This document shows positions 44,234 to 54,172 of a stretch of 64,000 bases of DNA, piece after piece. Numbering within the stretch: position 1 is the stretch's first letter; each line of letters begins with the position of its first letter. The position numbers were made by a program, and so were the translations under genes. The DNA is from Salinigranum marinum. GTDB taxonomy: Archaea > Halobacteriota > Halobacteria > Halobacteriales > Haloferacaceae. The stretch lies in assembly GCF_024228675.1 (NCBI RefSeq), contig NZ_CP100461.1:3779398-3843397 (forward strand), given 5' to 3'. The notes under the pieces are model-generated. The model had not been told where the DNA came from. It worked only from the letters and a program-made list of their open reading frames with translations, and made no database searches.

Positions 44234-45256
44234 TCAGCCGTCGAGCCGCGACGGGGGGACGTCGGGTTCGTAGTCGACCGCGTCGACCGCGAGGTCGAGG
44301 AGTTCCTCAACGCCCTCGCCCTCGGTGACGCTCATGTACGCGTCGGCCTCGACCTCCCGGGACCGGTCGATCTTGTTGCAGACGGTGAGAACCGGAACGC
44401 CGCGGGTGGCGAAGCGGTCGCGGACCGCGTCGCGGAGTTCGAGCTGTGAGTCGAGTGGGTAGCCGCAGTCGCCGCTGGGGTCGACGAGAAAGACCACGGC
44501 GTCGGCGAGGTGCTCCAGCGCAGAGACGGCCTGGCGTTCGATGTCGTTCCGCTCGCCGTCGGGGCGGTCCAGGAGTCCAGGCGTGTCGATGATCTGATAG
44601 CGGATGCGGTCGCGCTCGAAGTGGCCGATCTGGACGCCCTTCGTCGTGAAGGGGTACGACGCGATCTCGTTCGACGCGCGGGTCACGCTGTTGACGAACG
44701 ACGACTTGCCGACGTTCGGGTAGCCCGCGACGACGATCGCCGGCTCGTCGGGGCGGATGTCGGGGAGGTTCTTCAGCGCGTCGCGGGCCGCGCCGATTCG
44801 GAGCAGGTCGCCCTCGATTTCGTCGAGGATGTCGGCGATGCGGGCGAACGCCTGTTTCCTGTGCTTGCGCGCCGTCTCCAGGTCGGCGTTGCGGAGCTTC
44901 GTCTGGTACTCCGAGCGGATCTCGCGGATCTGTCGGGACGCCCACGTCACCTCGGAGAGGCTCCCTCTGATCGCGTCGACGCCGAGCGTCTCGCCCTCGG
45001 GGCTCTCGCGCGCCAGCGTTGACTGCCGGAGCACTGCGTCGGCCAGTTCCCGGTAGAAGGGGTCGACAGTGTCGAAGTCGGGCCACGTCGTCACCACGTT
45101 CTCGAGGTTGTCGGAGACGATGTTCGACGCCGTGACGAGCATCGACTCCTGTGCCTCCAGCCCCGATTTCGATCGCCCGGAGCGGGCCGCCCGCGAGAAC
45201 GCCTTGTCCAGGAGCTCCTCCGCGCGCGGTGTCGTCGGGAGGGTCTCGAATATCAT
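44234..45256 (-). CDS. NOG1-family GTPase
   Basis: 340 residues. An N-terminal helical domain (MIFETLPTTPRAEELLDKAF) leads into a G domain: G1 GYPNVGKSS, G2 region TTKGVQIGHF, G3 DTPGLLDRP, G4 NKID. NOG1/Obg-related proteins act in large-subunit ribosome assembly. The start at 45256 (MIFETLP) is where family members begin. Cytosolic. Confidence 0.9.
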   Translation of the reverse strand: MIFETLPTTPRAEELLDKAFSRAARSGRSKSGLEAQESMLVTASNIVSDNLENVVTTWPDFDTVDPFYRELADAVLRQSTLARESPEGETLGVDAIRGSLSEVTWASRQIREIRSEYQTKLRNADLETARKHRKQAFARIADILDEIEGDLLRIGAARDALKNLPDIRPDEPAIVVAGYPNVGKSSFVNSVTRASNEIASYPFTTKGVQIGHFERDRIRYQIIDTPGLLDRPDGERNDIERQAVSALEHLADAVVFLVDPSGDCGYPLDSQLELRDAVRDRFATRGVPVLTVCNKIDRSREVEADAYMSVTEGEGVEELLDLAVDAVDYEPDVPPSRLDG

Positions 45257-45854
45257 TTCACGACTCTTGATCGCCCGCACGCAAAAGCCCGTCCGTTCGC
45301 GGGCGCTCCCTCAGTCGCGCGTGGCGGAGTCGCCCGTCGGCCGACGTCGCTCACGCGGGCCGTCGAGGCTGGCGGGTGGTGGGAGACCGAAACAGTGGGG
45401 CGATCGAACGGAACGATCGGCCGAACGAGTGCAGCCGCCAGCGCGGCGACGGGCCACGCCCTCTCCAGCCGATTCGGGCCCTCGCTCACTTCGTTCGCTC
45501 GCGTTCTCATCCTCCGCACGATGGAGGTGCGACCCCTATCGCGCCAGCGCGCGCCACCGAACCGCAACGCCACCGAACGGTCCCGTGTCGCTGTCACCGC
45601 TTCGATCGGCGCGAAACGAACGGACGAAGCGCCGACCGAGGCTGGTTGAGGGGCTCGCCGCACACCGCTCGCCATGACACGAACGTTTACATCCGAGAGG
45701 GGGGCCACCCGGGGTCGTGAGCTGACGACCGCCGCGAGACGACCGCGGGTGTGCGACACCGCGTCTCGCGTCTCTCACCCTCGGTGTCGCCTGTTCGCAC
45801 GACCGTCCGGCGCGTCTCAACGCAGTTATCCATCCCCCATCCGTCGCGCCACGT
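45257..45854. other. 598-bp intergenic region
   Basis: No recognisable gene. Open frames on both strands are Arg/Pro-rich shadows of GC-rich sequence, and a minus-strand frame with a short hydrophobic stretch (AWPVAALAAALVRPIV) is not convincing. I see no tRNA-like or repeat structure. Confidence 0.4.
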
Positions 45855-46223
45855 ATGACGAACTGGCGTGCGGTCGCGGTCGGGTTCGCTCTCCTCGTCG
45901 TCATCGGCACGGCCGGGGTCTCGGTTCCGGTCGTCGGACAGCTCGGTGCCGGGCTCGTCGCCGGCTTCGCCGCCGGCTACGTCGCCGGTGGCGGTCCCGG
46001 ACGCGGCGCGTGGCACGGGCTCGTCGCTGGCTCGATCGCGGGGTTGGTCGTCGCACTCGGCGTCGCCTTCCTCGGCGACGCCGTCGCCTCGGGCGGCCCG
46101 CTCAGCGCGCTCGTCGGCGGCTTCGGTGCGCTCGTCGTCGTCTCCGCGCTCACGCTCCTCTTCGCCGCCGACAGCGCCGTCGCCGGCGCGGTCGGCGGCT
46201 GGCTCAAGCGCCGCTCGACGTAA
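45855..46223 (+). CDS. DUF5518-like membrane protein
   Basis: 122 residues with four hydrophobic helices, Gly/Ala/Val-rich, with the family-type stretch GLVAGFAAGYVAGGGPGRGAWHGLVAGSIAGLVV. Common in haloarchaea; no known function. Ends 25 bp before the convergent Tsr3 gene. Confidence 0.7.
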   Translation: MTNWRAVAVGFALLVVIGTAGVSVPVVGQLGAGLVAGFAAGYVAGGGPGRGAWHGLVAGSIAGLVVALGVAFLGDAVASGGPLSALVGGFGALVVVSALTLLFAADSAVAGAVGGWLKRRST

Positions 46224-46248
46224 CGGGGCAGTCGGTGGGACTCGACGG

Positions 46249-46743
46249 CTACCGATCCAGGTACTCCTGCTGGATCGCGACGACCTCGGTCGAGTCGGCG
46301 CAGTCGGCGTACCGCCGCAGGGGCTCGTCGTTGAGTTCGAGGAACGTTTCGCCCCACCGGAACTTCGAGAGGATCCGTACTGCGTGGGCTCGCTCGCCGA
46401 AGAGACACAGCGCGGCCGCGAGCGCCTCGACCGTCGTCAGCTGGAGCGGCCGCCCGAAGTTGACCGGGTTGGCCGCCACGAGATACGGGAGGGCGCGGTG
46501 GTCGCCGCGGAGCGAGAAGCGTTTTTCGCCCGCCGACTCCCACGAGCAGTCGAGGGCGACGAGCGTGTCGGTCGCGTCCGCGGGCGAGAGCGCCCGCTCG
46601 GCGTGAGGGTTCAACACGACACCGTACGGCGTCTCCCTGTCGGACCGGTGGAGCGTCGTGAGGTCGAACCGCGCGAGTTTCCGTGCCGTACACTTGTCGG
46701 GGTCGTCGTCACCCTCGTATCGGACGTGCAGGTCGACGGGCAC
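46249..46743 (-). CDS. tsr3: Tsr3 rRNA aminocarboxypropyltransferase
   Basis: 164 residues from a GTG start. Transfers the aminocarboxypropyl group of SAM to a small-subunit rRNA uridine derivative. Stretches seen: [47 protein letters not shown] (SAM/RNA site), [15 protein letters not shown] and [15 protein letters not shown]. The GTG at 46743 begins the conserved domain ([18 protein letters not shown]). Cytosolic. Confidence 0.88.
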   Translation of the reverse strand: MPVDLHVRYEGDDDPDKCTARKLARFDLTTLHRSDRETPYGVVLNPHAERALSPADATDTLVALDCSWESAGEKRFSLRGDHRALPYLVAANPVNFGRPLQLTTVEALAAALCLFGERAHAVRILSKFRWGETFLELNDEPLRRYADCADSTEVVAIQQEYLDR

Positions 46744-46792
46744 GGTGGATGATAGACGAGCCACCGGTAAAGCGCGTTCGGGAACGGTGGCG

Positions 46793-47233
46793 TCAGGATG
46801 TCCTGTCGCGCGGGTCGCCGGTGAGCGCCCGCCGCCGCCGACGAGCGACCTCCTCGTCGCTGCCTTCGCCGACCCCGCCGTGGACGGCCGTCTCCTCGAG
46901 CGTGGCGAGGTCGTCGCCCGCCCGGGGCGTGACGGCGACACTCGCGAGCAGGACGACGACCACGACGACGCCGACGGCGACGAGCGTCGACAGGGAGGAA
47001 CCGGTACCCGAGAGCCCGCCCCCGGCGAACATCGTGTCGATGCCCGGTGGTATCGCGCTGGGGGTGGTCATGCCGGCCGCGGGGCCGTACTGTGCGTGTG
47101 GTGCCACGGCGACGACGCCCCAGAAGAGCAGTCGCCACGCTCCCCAGAGCAAGACGCCGAGCACCGGAACCGCGAGGAGGACGGTGATCGCCCCGGTCGC
47201 GAGGTGCACTCCGTGGGTGCGTCGAGTGGTCAT
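46793..47233 (-). CDS. hypothetical membrane protein
   Basis: 146 residues. Two long hydrophobic segments ([21 protein letters not shown] and [20 protein letters not shown]) flank a Pro/Gly-rich loop; an acidic-basic tail of about 35 residues ends the protein. The ATG at 47233 was chosen because the residues before it are not hydrophobic or conserved. No family recognised. Directly downstream of serS on the same strand. Confidence 0.6.
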   Translation of the reverse strand: MTTRRTHGVHLATGAITVLLAVPVLGVLLWGAWRLLFWGVVAVAPHAQYGPAAGMTTPSAIPPGIDTMFAGGGLSGTGSSLSTLVAVGVVVVVVLLASVAVTPRAGDDLATLEETAVHGGVGEGSDEEVARRRRRALTGDPRDRTS

Positions 47234-47297
47234 ACGAGAACGTACGATCTCGACCGCAGGGTGTTCCTCGATCGTTTTCAGCGCGTGCGAACGAGTA

Positions 47298-48674
47298 TCA
47301 GTCGTCCGCACCGAGCGCCGACTCGCCGACCTTCTCGTGCCCCTCGATGACCTCCTGGCCGCCCATGTACGGCCGGAGCACCTCGGGGACGGTGACGGTG
47401 CCGTCGTCGTTCTGGTAGTATTCGAGGATGGCGACCATCACCCGGCCGACGGCGGTCCCCGAGGCGTTGAGCGTGTGGAGGTACTCCGCCGACTCGTGGT
47501 GTTCGGGACGGTAGCGAATCCCGGCGCGTCGTGCCTGGAACTCCTCGAAGTTCGAGGCGCTCGACACCTCCAACCATCGGCCGCCCATCTCGGGGCCGTC
47601 GTCGGCGTCGGTGCCGGGTGCCCACACTTCGAGGTCGTACGTCTTCGCCGAGGCGAAGGTGAGGTCGCCGGTACAGAGCGAGAGCACGCGGTAAGGGAGC
47701 TCGAGCCGTTCGAGTACCGTGGCGGCCTCCTCGACCAGGCGTTCGAGCCGGTCGTACGACTCGTCGGGCTCGACGAAGTTGACGAGTTCGACCTTGTTGA
47801 ACTGGTGGACGCGGACGATCCCTCGGGTCTCGGTGCCGTGCTCGCCCGCCTCGCGCCGGAAGTTCGGCGTGTACGCCTGGTGCTTGAGGGGGAGGTCCTC
47901 GCGGAGGAGGATCTCGTCGGCGTACATGTTCGTGACGGGCACCTCGGCGGTGGGACAGAGCCAGAGGTCGTCGTCGGCGTAGTCTTCGAACTCGTCGCCA
48001 CCCACTCGGTACGCGTCCTCGTTGAACTTCGGGAGTTGACCCGTCCCGCGCATCGACGCGCTCTTGACGGGAACGGGCGGGAAGACGTCGACGTACGCCT
48101 GCTCGCGGTGGACGTCGAGCATGAACTGGATGAGCGCGTGTTCGAGACGCGCCCCGTCGCCCTTCAGGAAATAAAAGCCCGCGCCGGTCGTCTTCGCGCC
48201 GCGCGCCTCGTCGATGATGTCCAGGTCCTCGCCGAGGTCGTAGTGTGGGGTCACCTCGTCGGGCAGGGCGCGGAGCGCGTCGAACCCCCAGCGGTCGACT
48301 TGGACGTTGTCGGCCTCGTCCGCACCGACCGGAACCGACCCGTGAGGGACGTTCGGGAGTTCGAGCATCCGCGCTTCCAACTCGGCTTCGAGTTCGTCGG
48401 CCCGCGATTCGACCTCCTGGATGCGTTCTTTCAGCTCCTGTGAGCGCTCGATCGCCGCCTCGGCCTCGTCCTCTTTCCCTTCCTGTTTCAGCCGGCCGAT
48501 CTTCGCTGACACCTCGTTGCGCTCGTGGCGGAGGTCGTCGCCCTCGCTCTTGCGCGCGCGCCACTCGTCGTCGAGCTCGAGGATCCGGTCGAGGTCGGTG
48601 TCGTCGTACCCGCGGTCGTCGAGCGAGGCCCGAACGTCCTCGGGGTGCTCGCGGAGGTACTGCCTGCTCAACAT
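47298..48674 (-). CDS. serS: seryl-tRNA synthetase
   Basis: 458 residues, class II synthetase charging tRNA-Ser. The N-terminal coiled-coil arm (about 30-110, KSEGDDLRHERNEVSAKIGRL) binds the long variable arm of the tRNA. Class II motif 2 appears at FRREAGEHGTETRG and motif 3 at NASGTAVGRVMVAILE. This is the common, not the rare methanogen-type, enzyme. Ordinary length. Confidence 0.95.
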   Translation of the reverse strand: MLSRQYLREHPEDVRASLDDRGYDDTDLDRILELDDEWRARKSEGDDLRHERNEVSAKIGRLKQEGKEDEAEAAIERSQELKERIQEVESRADELEAELEARMLELPNVPHGSVPVGADEADNVQVDRWGFDALRALPDEVTPHYDLGEDLDIIDEARGAKTTGAGFYFLKGDGARLEHALIQFMLDVHREQAYVDVFPPVPVKSASMRGTGQLPKFNEDAYRVGGDEFEDYADDDLWLCPTAEVPVTNMYADEILLREDLPLKHQAYTPNFRREAGEHGTETRGIVRVHQFNKVELVNFVEPDESYDRLERLVEEAATVLERLELPYRVLSLCTGDLTFASAKTYDLEVWAPGTDADDGPEMGGRWLEVSSASNFEEFQARRAGIRYRPEHHESAEYLHTLNASGTAVGRVMVAILEYYQNDDGTVTVPEVLRPYMGGQEVIEGHEKVGESALGADD

Positions 48675-48792
48675 TTGTTCTGAATTCAGACGGGCGCGGC
48701 AAAACCGTGTCGTTCACGCGCCGCCTGGACGACCGTCTCCGCGCCGACGGAGCCGACCGAACCCTTTTGCCAGCCCGCCTCCCTCCCCTCGT

Positions 48793-49695
48793 ATGGCCAT
48801 CGGCGACTGGTTCGAAGTCCCCGGCTGCACCGACCTCTACTACGTCGACGTCGGCGCGTACGGCATCCCCGAGTACGGGACCGTCTACGTGGTCGACGCC
48901 GAGCGGCCGGCCGTCGTAGACACGGGCCTCGGGCGCAACCGCGAGTACGTGTACGACCTCCTCGACCACCTCGAGATCGACCCCGAGTACGTCGTTCCGA
49001 CGCACGTCCACCTTGACCACGCCGGCGGGGCGGGCTATCTGGCTGAACGCTACCCCGACTCGACCGTCCTGACGCCCAAACGGGGCGTCGAACACCTCGT
49101 CGACCCCTCGCGGCTCGTCGCGGGAACGAAGGCGGCCGTTGAGGACCAGTGGAAGTACTACGACGAACCGGTGCCCGTCCCCGAAGATCGGATCCGGGGG
49201 ATCGAAGACGGCGACGAGATCGACCTCGGGGACCGGACCCTCCACGTCCACCACGCGCCCGGCCACGCGCCGCACCACTGTTTCGTCCACGACGACGGCG
49301 ACGACGTCGTCTTCACCGCCGACGCGGCGGGCATCTACGTCCCCGAGACCGGGGCGGTCCGGCCGACGTCGCCGCCGGCGCAGTTCCACTTGGAGAAGTC
49401 TCTCGCCGACGCCGACGCTATCGCCGCGGTCGACCCCGAGGTCCTCTGTTACGGCCACTTCGGCTCGCGTCCCTACGAGGACGGCATCATGGACGAGTAC
49501 AAACGGACGCTCGTCGAGTGGGTCGAGGCCGTCCGGCAGAAACGCTCGGAACTCCCGGACGACGACGCCGTCGTCGACTACTTCATGGACCACACCGACA
49601 TGGTCGAGATCTGGGGCGAGGAGAAGGCGCGGGCGGAGGATCGACTGAACACGAAAGGCGTGCTGGGCTACCTCGACTACGTCGCCGACGAGTGA
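48793..49695 (+). CDS. metallo-beta-lactamase fold hydrolase
   Basis: 300 residues. Metal motif HVHLDHAGG (THxHxDH type) near residue 73, then HHAPGHAPHH, TADAAG and YGHFGS. Glyoxalase II-like architecture, but the substrate is unknown. The start at 48793 (MAIGDWFEVPG) follows a CCCCTC stretch. Divergent from serS. Confidence 0.85.
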   Translation: MAIGDWFEVPGCTDLYYVDVGAYGIPEYGTVYVVDAERPAVVDTGLGRNREYVYDLLDHLEIDPEYVVPTHVHLDHAGGAGYLAERYPDSTVLTPKRGVEHLVDPSRLVAGTKAAVEDQWKYYDEPVPVPEDRIRGIEDGDEIDLGDRTLHVHHAPGHAPHHCFVHDDGDDVVFTADAAGIYVPETGAVRPTSPPAQFHLEKSLADADAIAAVDPEVLCYGHFGSRPYEDGIMDEYKRTLVEWVEAVRQKRSELPDDDAVVDYFMDHTDMVEIWGEEKARAEDRLNTKGVLGYLDYVADE

Positions 49696-49763
49696 CGCGC
49701 TGATCGGCCCTGGCCGGGCGAGGGATGCCGACAGCCTCGCCGACCCGTCGGCGGCCGGGCCGG

Positions 49764-50186
49764 CTACGCCGGGAGGACCGGCACGGACGCGGTCCGGAGG
49801 ACGCGGTCGGTGCAGGAGCCGATGTGGGGCACCGGATGCGCGGATGCCCCGTGGCGACCCATCACGATGAGGTCGACGTCGTGCTCGTCGGCGTACGCCG
49901 TGATGATCTCGTAGGGCATCCCACGTCGCACGGTCGTCCGGACGTCGAGCCCCAGTTCGTCGGCCTGGGTTTCGATCTCGGACAGGAACTCCTCGCCCCG
50001 GTCTTCGATCTGTTCGAAGCGGAGCTCCATGTCCGAGAGGCCGGGCGTCTCCCCGTAGATGCGCTCGTCGACGACGAACAGCGCGTGGATCGTCGCGTCG
50101 TACTGCCCCGCGAGGTCGAGTCCGGTCTCGACACCGCGGTCGGCCCCGATACTCCCATCAGTTGGAATTAATATTCTCTTGTACAC
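49764..50186 (-). CDS. single-domain universal stress protein
   Basis: 140 residues from a GTG start. Strand 1 is RILIPTDGS, and the C-terminal ATP-binding loop is MGRHGASAHPVPHIGSCTDRVLR, an altered version of G-x2-G-x9-G-S. The GTG at 50186 (VYKRILIPTDG) is supported by CTTATACC (50211-50218) at the TATA position. It lies 64 bp downstream of the channel-stress-domain fusion on the same strand, which suggests common function. Confidence 0.88.
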   Translation of the reverse strand: MYKRILIPTDGSIGADRGVETGLDLAGQYDATIHALFVVDERIYGETPGLSDMELRFEQIEDRGEEFLSEIETQADELGLDVRTTVRRGMPYEIITAYADEHDVDLIVMGRHGASAHPVPHIGSCTDRVLRTASVPVLPA

Positions 50187-50210
50187 GACTTGAGAAAGGA
50201 TGTCGGCACG

Positions 50211-50218
50211 CTTATACC
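50211..50218 (-). promoter_or_regulatory. TATA box of the single-domain UspA gene
   Basis: GGTATAAG on the minus strand, 25-32 bp before the GTG at 50186. Confidence 0.5.
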
Positions 50219-50250
50219 ATGCACCCGATCGCCGGTTCGTGCGAACGGGC

Positions 50251-52065
50251 TCAGCGCTGCCCGAACAGGCGCTCACGGAGACTGCGAGGCCTCGCTCGCT
50301 CGGCGAGCAGGACCGAACAGTCCACCTCGTCGACGACGCTGAGGTTGAGCGAGTCGTGGACGAGCCGCGAGAGCAGTCCCCGTTCGGTCGCCCCGAGGAG
50401 CAACAGCGAGTTGTCACGCGCCTCGCGAGCGATGGCTCGCTCGACGTCGCCGGTGTCGTCGACGACGCGCGTCGCGTCACCGATCCCGAGTTCGTCGGCC
50501 CATTCGGCCAGGAACCGTTCGCCGGCATCGCGTTCGGTGACGTCCGCGACCACGTGCAACAGGGTGATCTCCGACCCGACGGCGTCGCGGAGCGTGCGGG
50601 CGATCTCGGCGCTCAGCTCGCAGTTGTGTCCCCCTTCGGTCGGCAACAGGAGGCGTGACGCGTCGAAGCCACGGTTCTTCAACACGAGGAAGTCACAGGG
50701 GAGCTGGCTGGTGAGATCGCTCAGCGAGCGGTCCGTTCGCGCGGCCCCCCACAGCCGGTCGTCACCCCACTGCAGCAGCGCCAGGTCGGCCTGCTTGCGC
50801 CTGGCGATCTCGAACAGTTCCTCGAACGAGCGACGGGAGACGACAGTCGAACTCTGGTACTCGACGTCGTAGTCGGCGGCGATGTCGCGCATGTCTCCCA
50901 TCAGCGCCTCGGACTCGGTGACGATCCGCCGGCGCTGTGTGCTTCCGTACCCCCGACTCCGGTCGGGGACCTGCACGATGTGCACGGGGTTGACGACGGC
51001 GTCGTCCCGCTGACTGGCCAACAGACAGGCGACCTCGACGAGTTGCGTTTCTGTCCGTGGGTTCTGGATCGGCACGACGATCCGGTACGGACCGTCGTCC
51101 GCGACCGGAGGGGCGTCGGCCGTGTCGAGCAGCGGGACGTACGACCGCCCGGCGAGGCCACCGAGCACCCACTCCGGGAGGGAGAGCTGGCGTTGGGCTC
51201 CCTCGAAGCGGGCCGATTCGAGCCGCTGTTCGGTCGTCTGGAAGTAGTTGACGACAGTCACCAACACCACGCCGCCGATCGTGTTCCCCAAGAGGACCGG
51301 GAGCACGAAGTCGACGAGTCCGACGCCGATCGCGAGGTCGCCGAGCAAGACCAGGTAGATCATCTCCGTGAACGAGACGACCGAGTGGTACAGTCCTCCG
51401 AGCGGGATGGCCAGGAACGCGAGATAGACCACGGCGAGCCGGGAGATCGTGTCCCGGGCCGCGTACTCGACCCAGACGACGCCGGCGACGATCAACCCCG
51501 CGAAGGCCGCCTTGCTGAACAGGTTCCACCACGCCGTGTCGACGCCCTCCTGTGCGATCCCGGCCGCCACCACGCCGGCCTCCGGGGAGAGGACACCGCC
51601 GAACGCGAGCGCGGCCGCACCCATCGCCCCGCCGGCGAAGTTACCGGTCAGGACGACGATCCAGTTGCGCAACAGAGCCGGAACGCTCGCCAGCCGTTCG
51701 AGGGTCAGCGCGACCGGCGGCAGCGTGTTCTCGGTGTAGAGTTGGTAGCCGCCGATGATGATGTAGACGAACCCGAGCGGATACAGCAGGGCGCTCAACA
51801 CCGGGTCGCCCCCGGTCGAGGTCTTCATCGAGACGTAGAGCATGAACGTGATGGTGATCGCGAACCCGCCCGCGAGCGCGCTGAAGAACAGTTCGCGGCT
51901 CCCAGACGTGATCTCCTCGTCGGCCGCCGCGACGATCCGCTGGAACACCTCGTCGGACGAGAAGCGATCGCGAACGACGTGGCCGACGGCCGGCGCACCG
52001 CTCCGAGACCGTTCGACGGCGTCCCGAACTGACTCCTCGGGGACTCGTTCGTCGGGATCGCTCAT
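50251..52065 (-). CDS. formate/nitrite transporter-UspA fusion
   Basis: 604 residues. The N-terminal 290 residues are an FNT-type pentameric anion channel with six helices (ELFFSALAGGFAITITFML, NWIVVLTGNFAGGAMGAAAL, LLGNTIGGVVLVTVVNYF). The C-terminal 280 residues are two UspA-like domains (YRIVVPIQNPRTETQLVEVA; LLLPTEGGHNCELSAEIARTL ending LLLGATERGLLSRLVHDSL). The stress domains probably sense nucleotide or stress and gate or modulate the channel, which is inference. Substrate could be formate, nitrite or another small anion. Confidence 0.85.
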   Translation of the reverse strand: MSDPDERVPEESVRDAVERSRSGAPAVGHVVRDRFSSDEVFQRIVAAADEEITSGSRELFFSALAGGFAITITFMLYVSMKTSTGGDPVLSALLYPLGFVYIIIGGYQLYTENTLPPVALTLERLASVPALLRNWIVVLTGNFAGGAMGAAALAFGGVLSPEAGVVAAGIAQEGVDTAWWNLFSKAAFAGLIVAGVVWVEYAARDTISRLAVVYLAFLAIPLGGLYHSVVSFTEMIYLVLLGDLAIGVGLVDFVLPVLLGNTIGGVVLVTVVNYFQTTEQRLESARFEGAQRQLSLPEWVLGGLAGRSYVPLLDTADAPPVADDGPYRIVVPIQNPRTETQLVEVACLLASQRDDAVVNPVHIVQVPDRSRGYGSTQRRRIVTESEALMGDMRDIAADYDVEYQSSTVVSRRSFEELFEIARRKQADLALLQWGDDRLWGAARTDRSLSDLTSQLPCDFLVLKNRGFDASRLLLPTEGGHNCELSAEIARTLRDAVGSEITLLHVVADVTERDAGERFLAEWADELGIGDATRVVDDTGDVERAIAREARDNSLLLLGATERGLLSRLVHDSLNLSVVDEVDCSVLLAERARPRSLRERLFGQR

Positions 52066-52255
52066 TGCCGGGATTCCGTCGAACGGCTACTAATCGTTTG
52101 GCATGTCCACTCCCGCACTGGCACGGGGGCGGCACACGCCGCGTCGGCCGAGCCTGCTGGGCGACTCCAGGACGCTCGGGCCACGCTGACCGCGTCCACG
52201 TCGGACGGTCTCACGGTCGAGGTCGGAGGGCGGTTCGGGCGCATGCACTATCGGG

Positions 52256-52263
52256 ATTTATTT
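52256..52263 (+). promoter_or_regulatory. TATA box of the antiporter gene
   Basis: ATTTATTT about 41-48 bp before the ATG at 52304; a GGAGG at 52291-52295 then lies 8 bp before that ATG, an unusually clear Shine-Dalgarno for this window. A 4-codon frame (ATG GAG GCG AAC TGA, 52289-52303) directly precedes the start. Confidence 0.45.
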
Positions 52264-52303
52264 CCGAGGGGGGGCTGGACAGTCGTACATGGAGGCGAAC
52301 TGA

Positions 52304-54172
52304 ATGGCCACCGCCGAAGGTGTCAGCCTCATTCCGATCGTCGCCGCGATCATCGGAATCGGTGTCGTCTCCCAGATCCTCTCGGATCGGTTTCAGATCC
52401 CCAGCGTCGTGTTCCTCATCGCGGCCGGGATCGCGCTCGGCCCCGAGATGCTCGGGATCGTCGACCCGGACGTGTTCGGCGGCGCGCTCTCGGACATCGT
52501 CGGCCTCTCGGTCGCCGTCATCGTCTTCGAGGGCGCGTTTCACCTCCGCATCGAGAAACTGCGCGAGGCACCGGCCGTGACGCTCCGACTCGTCACCGTC
52601 GGTGCCGCCATCGCGCTGGTCGGGACGGCGGTGGCGGTTCACTTCCTGCTCGGTGTGGAGTGGCTCGTCTCGTTTCTCATCGGCGCGCTCCTCGTGGCGA
52701 CGGGGCCGACGGTCATCGCGCCGATCCTCGAAGTCGTCCCCGCGCGGGACCGCGTCGAGGCCGCGCTCGAAACCGAAGGGATCGTCAACGACGTCACCGC
52801 GGCGATCCTCGCGGTCGTCATCTTCGAGGCCATCCTCGCCCAGGAGGCCGGCGCGAGCATCTTCGTCGCGCTGTTCGCCGAACGACTGGGGATCGGGATG
52901 CTCGTCGGCGTCGTCGTCGGGGCAGTCGTCTACTATCTCCTGCGGTACGTCGACCTCTCGCCCGGCAACGCACCGCAGAACGCCCGACTCCTGGTGCTCG
53001 CGGGGGCGCTCGTCGCCTACGGTGCCGCCGACGCCATCGCGACCGAGGCGGGCATCGCGGCTGTCGCGACCGCGGGCGTCATCCTTGGCAACCTCGACGT
53101 GCCGTACGAACAGGACATCGAGGAGTTCAAAGGCGACATCACCCTGGTGGTCCTCTCGTTCGTCTTCATCGCGCTCGCGGCGCTGCTGCAGTTCTCGACG
53201 CTCATCCAGCTCGGGCTCGGCGGTATCCTCCTCGTCGTCGTCGTCGCGGTCGTCATCCGTCCGCTGTTGGTGTTCGTCTCCTGTCTCGGCGATCGCTTCT
53301 CCCGGGGAGAGAAGCTCTTCATGAGTTTCGTCGGCCCCCGCGGGATCATTCCCGCCTCCGTCGCGACGCTGTTCGCCATCCAACTCCGGGCGCAGGGGCT
53401 CACGGCGGCGGCGGACCTCCTCGTCGGCACCGTCTTTCTCGTCATCCTCATGACCGTCGTCTTCGAGGGTGGCTTCGCCCGGCAGATCGCCGAATACCTG
53501 GACGTGATTCCCATGCGTGTACTCGTCATCGGAGGCGGCAAGGTGGGCCGGACGCTCGCCGAACGCCTCGAAGACCGCGGAGAGAACGTCGTACTGATCG
53601 AAGAAGACATCGAGACCGTCGAGACCGCGCGCAACGCGGGTTTTACCGTCCACCACGGCGACGCCACCGCCACGGACGTGCTCCGGTCGGCGGGTGCCGA
53701 GAAGTCGAAGGTCGTCGTCGCCGCCACCGGTGACGACGACGTGAACCTGCTCGTCGCCCAGCTGTCGAACTCGAAGTTCGCGCCCGAGACGATCCTGGCG
53801 CGCGTCAACAACCCCTCGAACGTCGAGGCGTTCGAGGAGCTCGGTGTGCGGACCATCTCGACCACGCTCGCCACGGCGCAGGCGCTCGACAACTACATCG
53901 AGCGGCCGGCGATGATGAACTGGATGAGCGAGATCGGCCAGTCGGGCGACGTCCAGGAGGTCGAACTCACGGCGGACGAACTCATCGGGATGACGATCGA
54001 GGAGATCACCAACCAACTCCCCTCGGGAGTGCTCGTCGCGCTCGTCGCCCGCGACGGCAACGCGCGCGTCCCGCCAGACGACTTCACCGTCGAGCACGGC
54101 GACCGCGTCACCGTCATCGGCGAACGCGCCGACGTCCGCGAGGCGATGTCGTTCGTCCACCCTGACGGCTGA
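52304..54172 (+). CDS. NhaP-type Na+/H+ antiporter with TrkA domains
   Basis: 622 residues. A CPA1-type antiporter domain with about 12 helices (1-400: ATGPTVIAPILEVVPARDRV, ETEGIVNDVTAAILAVVIF, FVGPRGIIPASVATLFA) is followed by a TrkA-N NAD-binding domain (VLVIGGGKVGRTLAERLEDRG) and a TrkA-C domain (VEHGDRVTVIG). Exchanges sodium or potassium for protons, with NAD(H)/nucleotide control from the TrkA part. The start at 52304 has a good ribosome-binding site. Confidence 0.92.
   Translation: MATAEGVSLIPIVAAIIGIGVVSQILSDRFQIPSVVFLIAAGIALGPEMLGIVDPDVFGGALSDIVGLSVAVIVFEGAFHLRIEKLREAPAVTLRLVTVGAAIALVGTAVAVHFLLGVEWLVSFLIGALLVATGPTVIAPILEVVPARDRVEAALETEGIVNDVTAAILAVVIFEAILAQEAGASIFVALFAERLGIGMLVGVVVGAVVYYLLRYVDLSPGNAPQNARLLVLAGALVAYGAADAIATEAGIAAVATAGVILGNLDVPYEQDIEEFKGDITLVVLSFVFIALAALLQFSTLIQLGLGGILLVVVVAVVIRPLLVFVSCLGDRFSRGEKLFMSFVGPRGIIPASVATLFAIQLRAQGLTAAADLLVGTVFLVILMTVVFEGGFARQIAEYLDVIPMRVLVIGGGKVGRTLAERLEDRGENVVLIEEDIETVETARNAGFTVHHGDATATDVLRSAGAEKSKVVVAATGDDDVNLLVAQLSNSKFAPETILARVNNPSNVEAFEELGVRTISTTLATAQALDNYIERPAMMNWMSEIGQSGDVQEVELTADELIGMTIEEITNQLPSGVLVALVARDGNARVPPDDFTVEHGDRVTVIGERADVREAMSFVHPDG

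Noticed and set aside
45253-45759. Minus-strand frame with a short hydrophobic stretch
   Set aside because: Arg/Ala/Pro-rich, no domain, overlaps the start of the NOG1-type gene; probably a shadow frame in GC-rich sequence.
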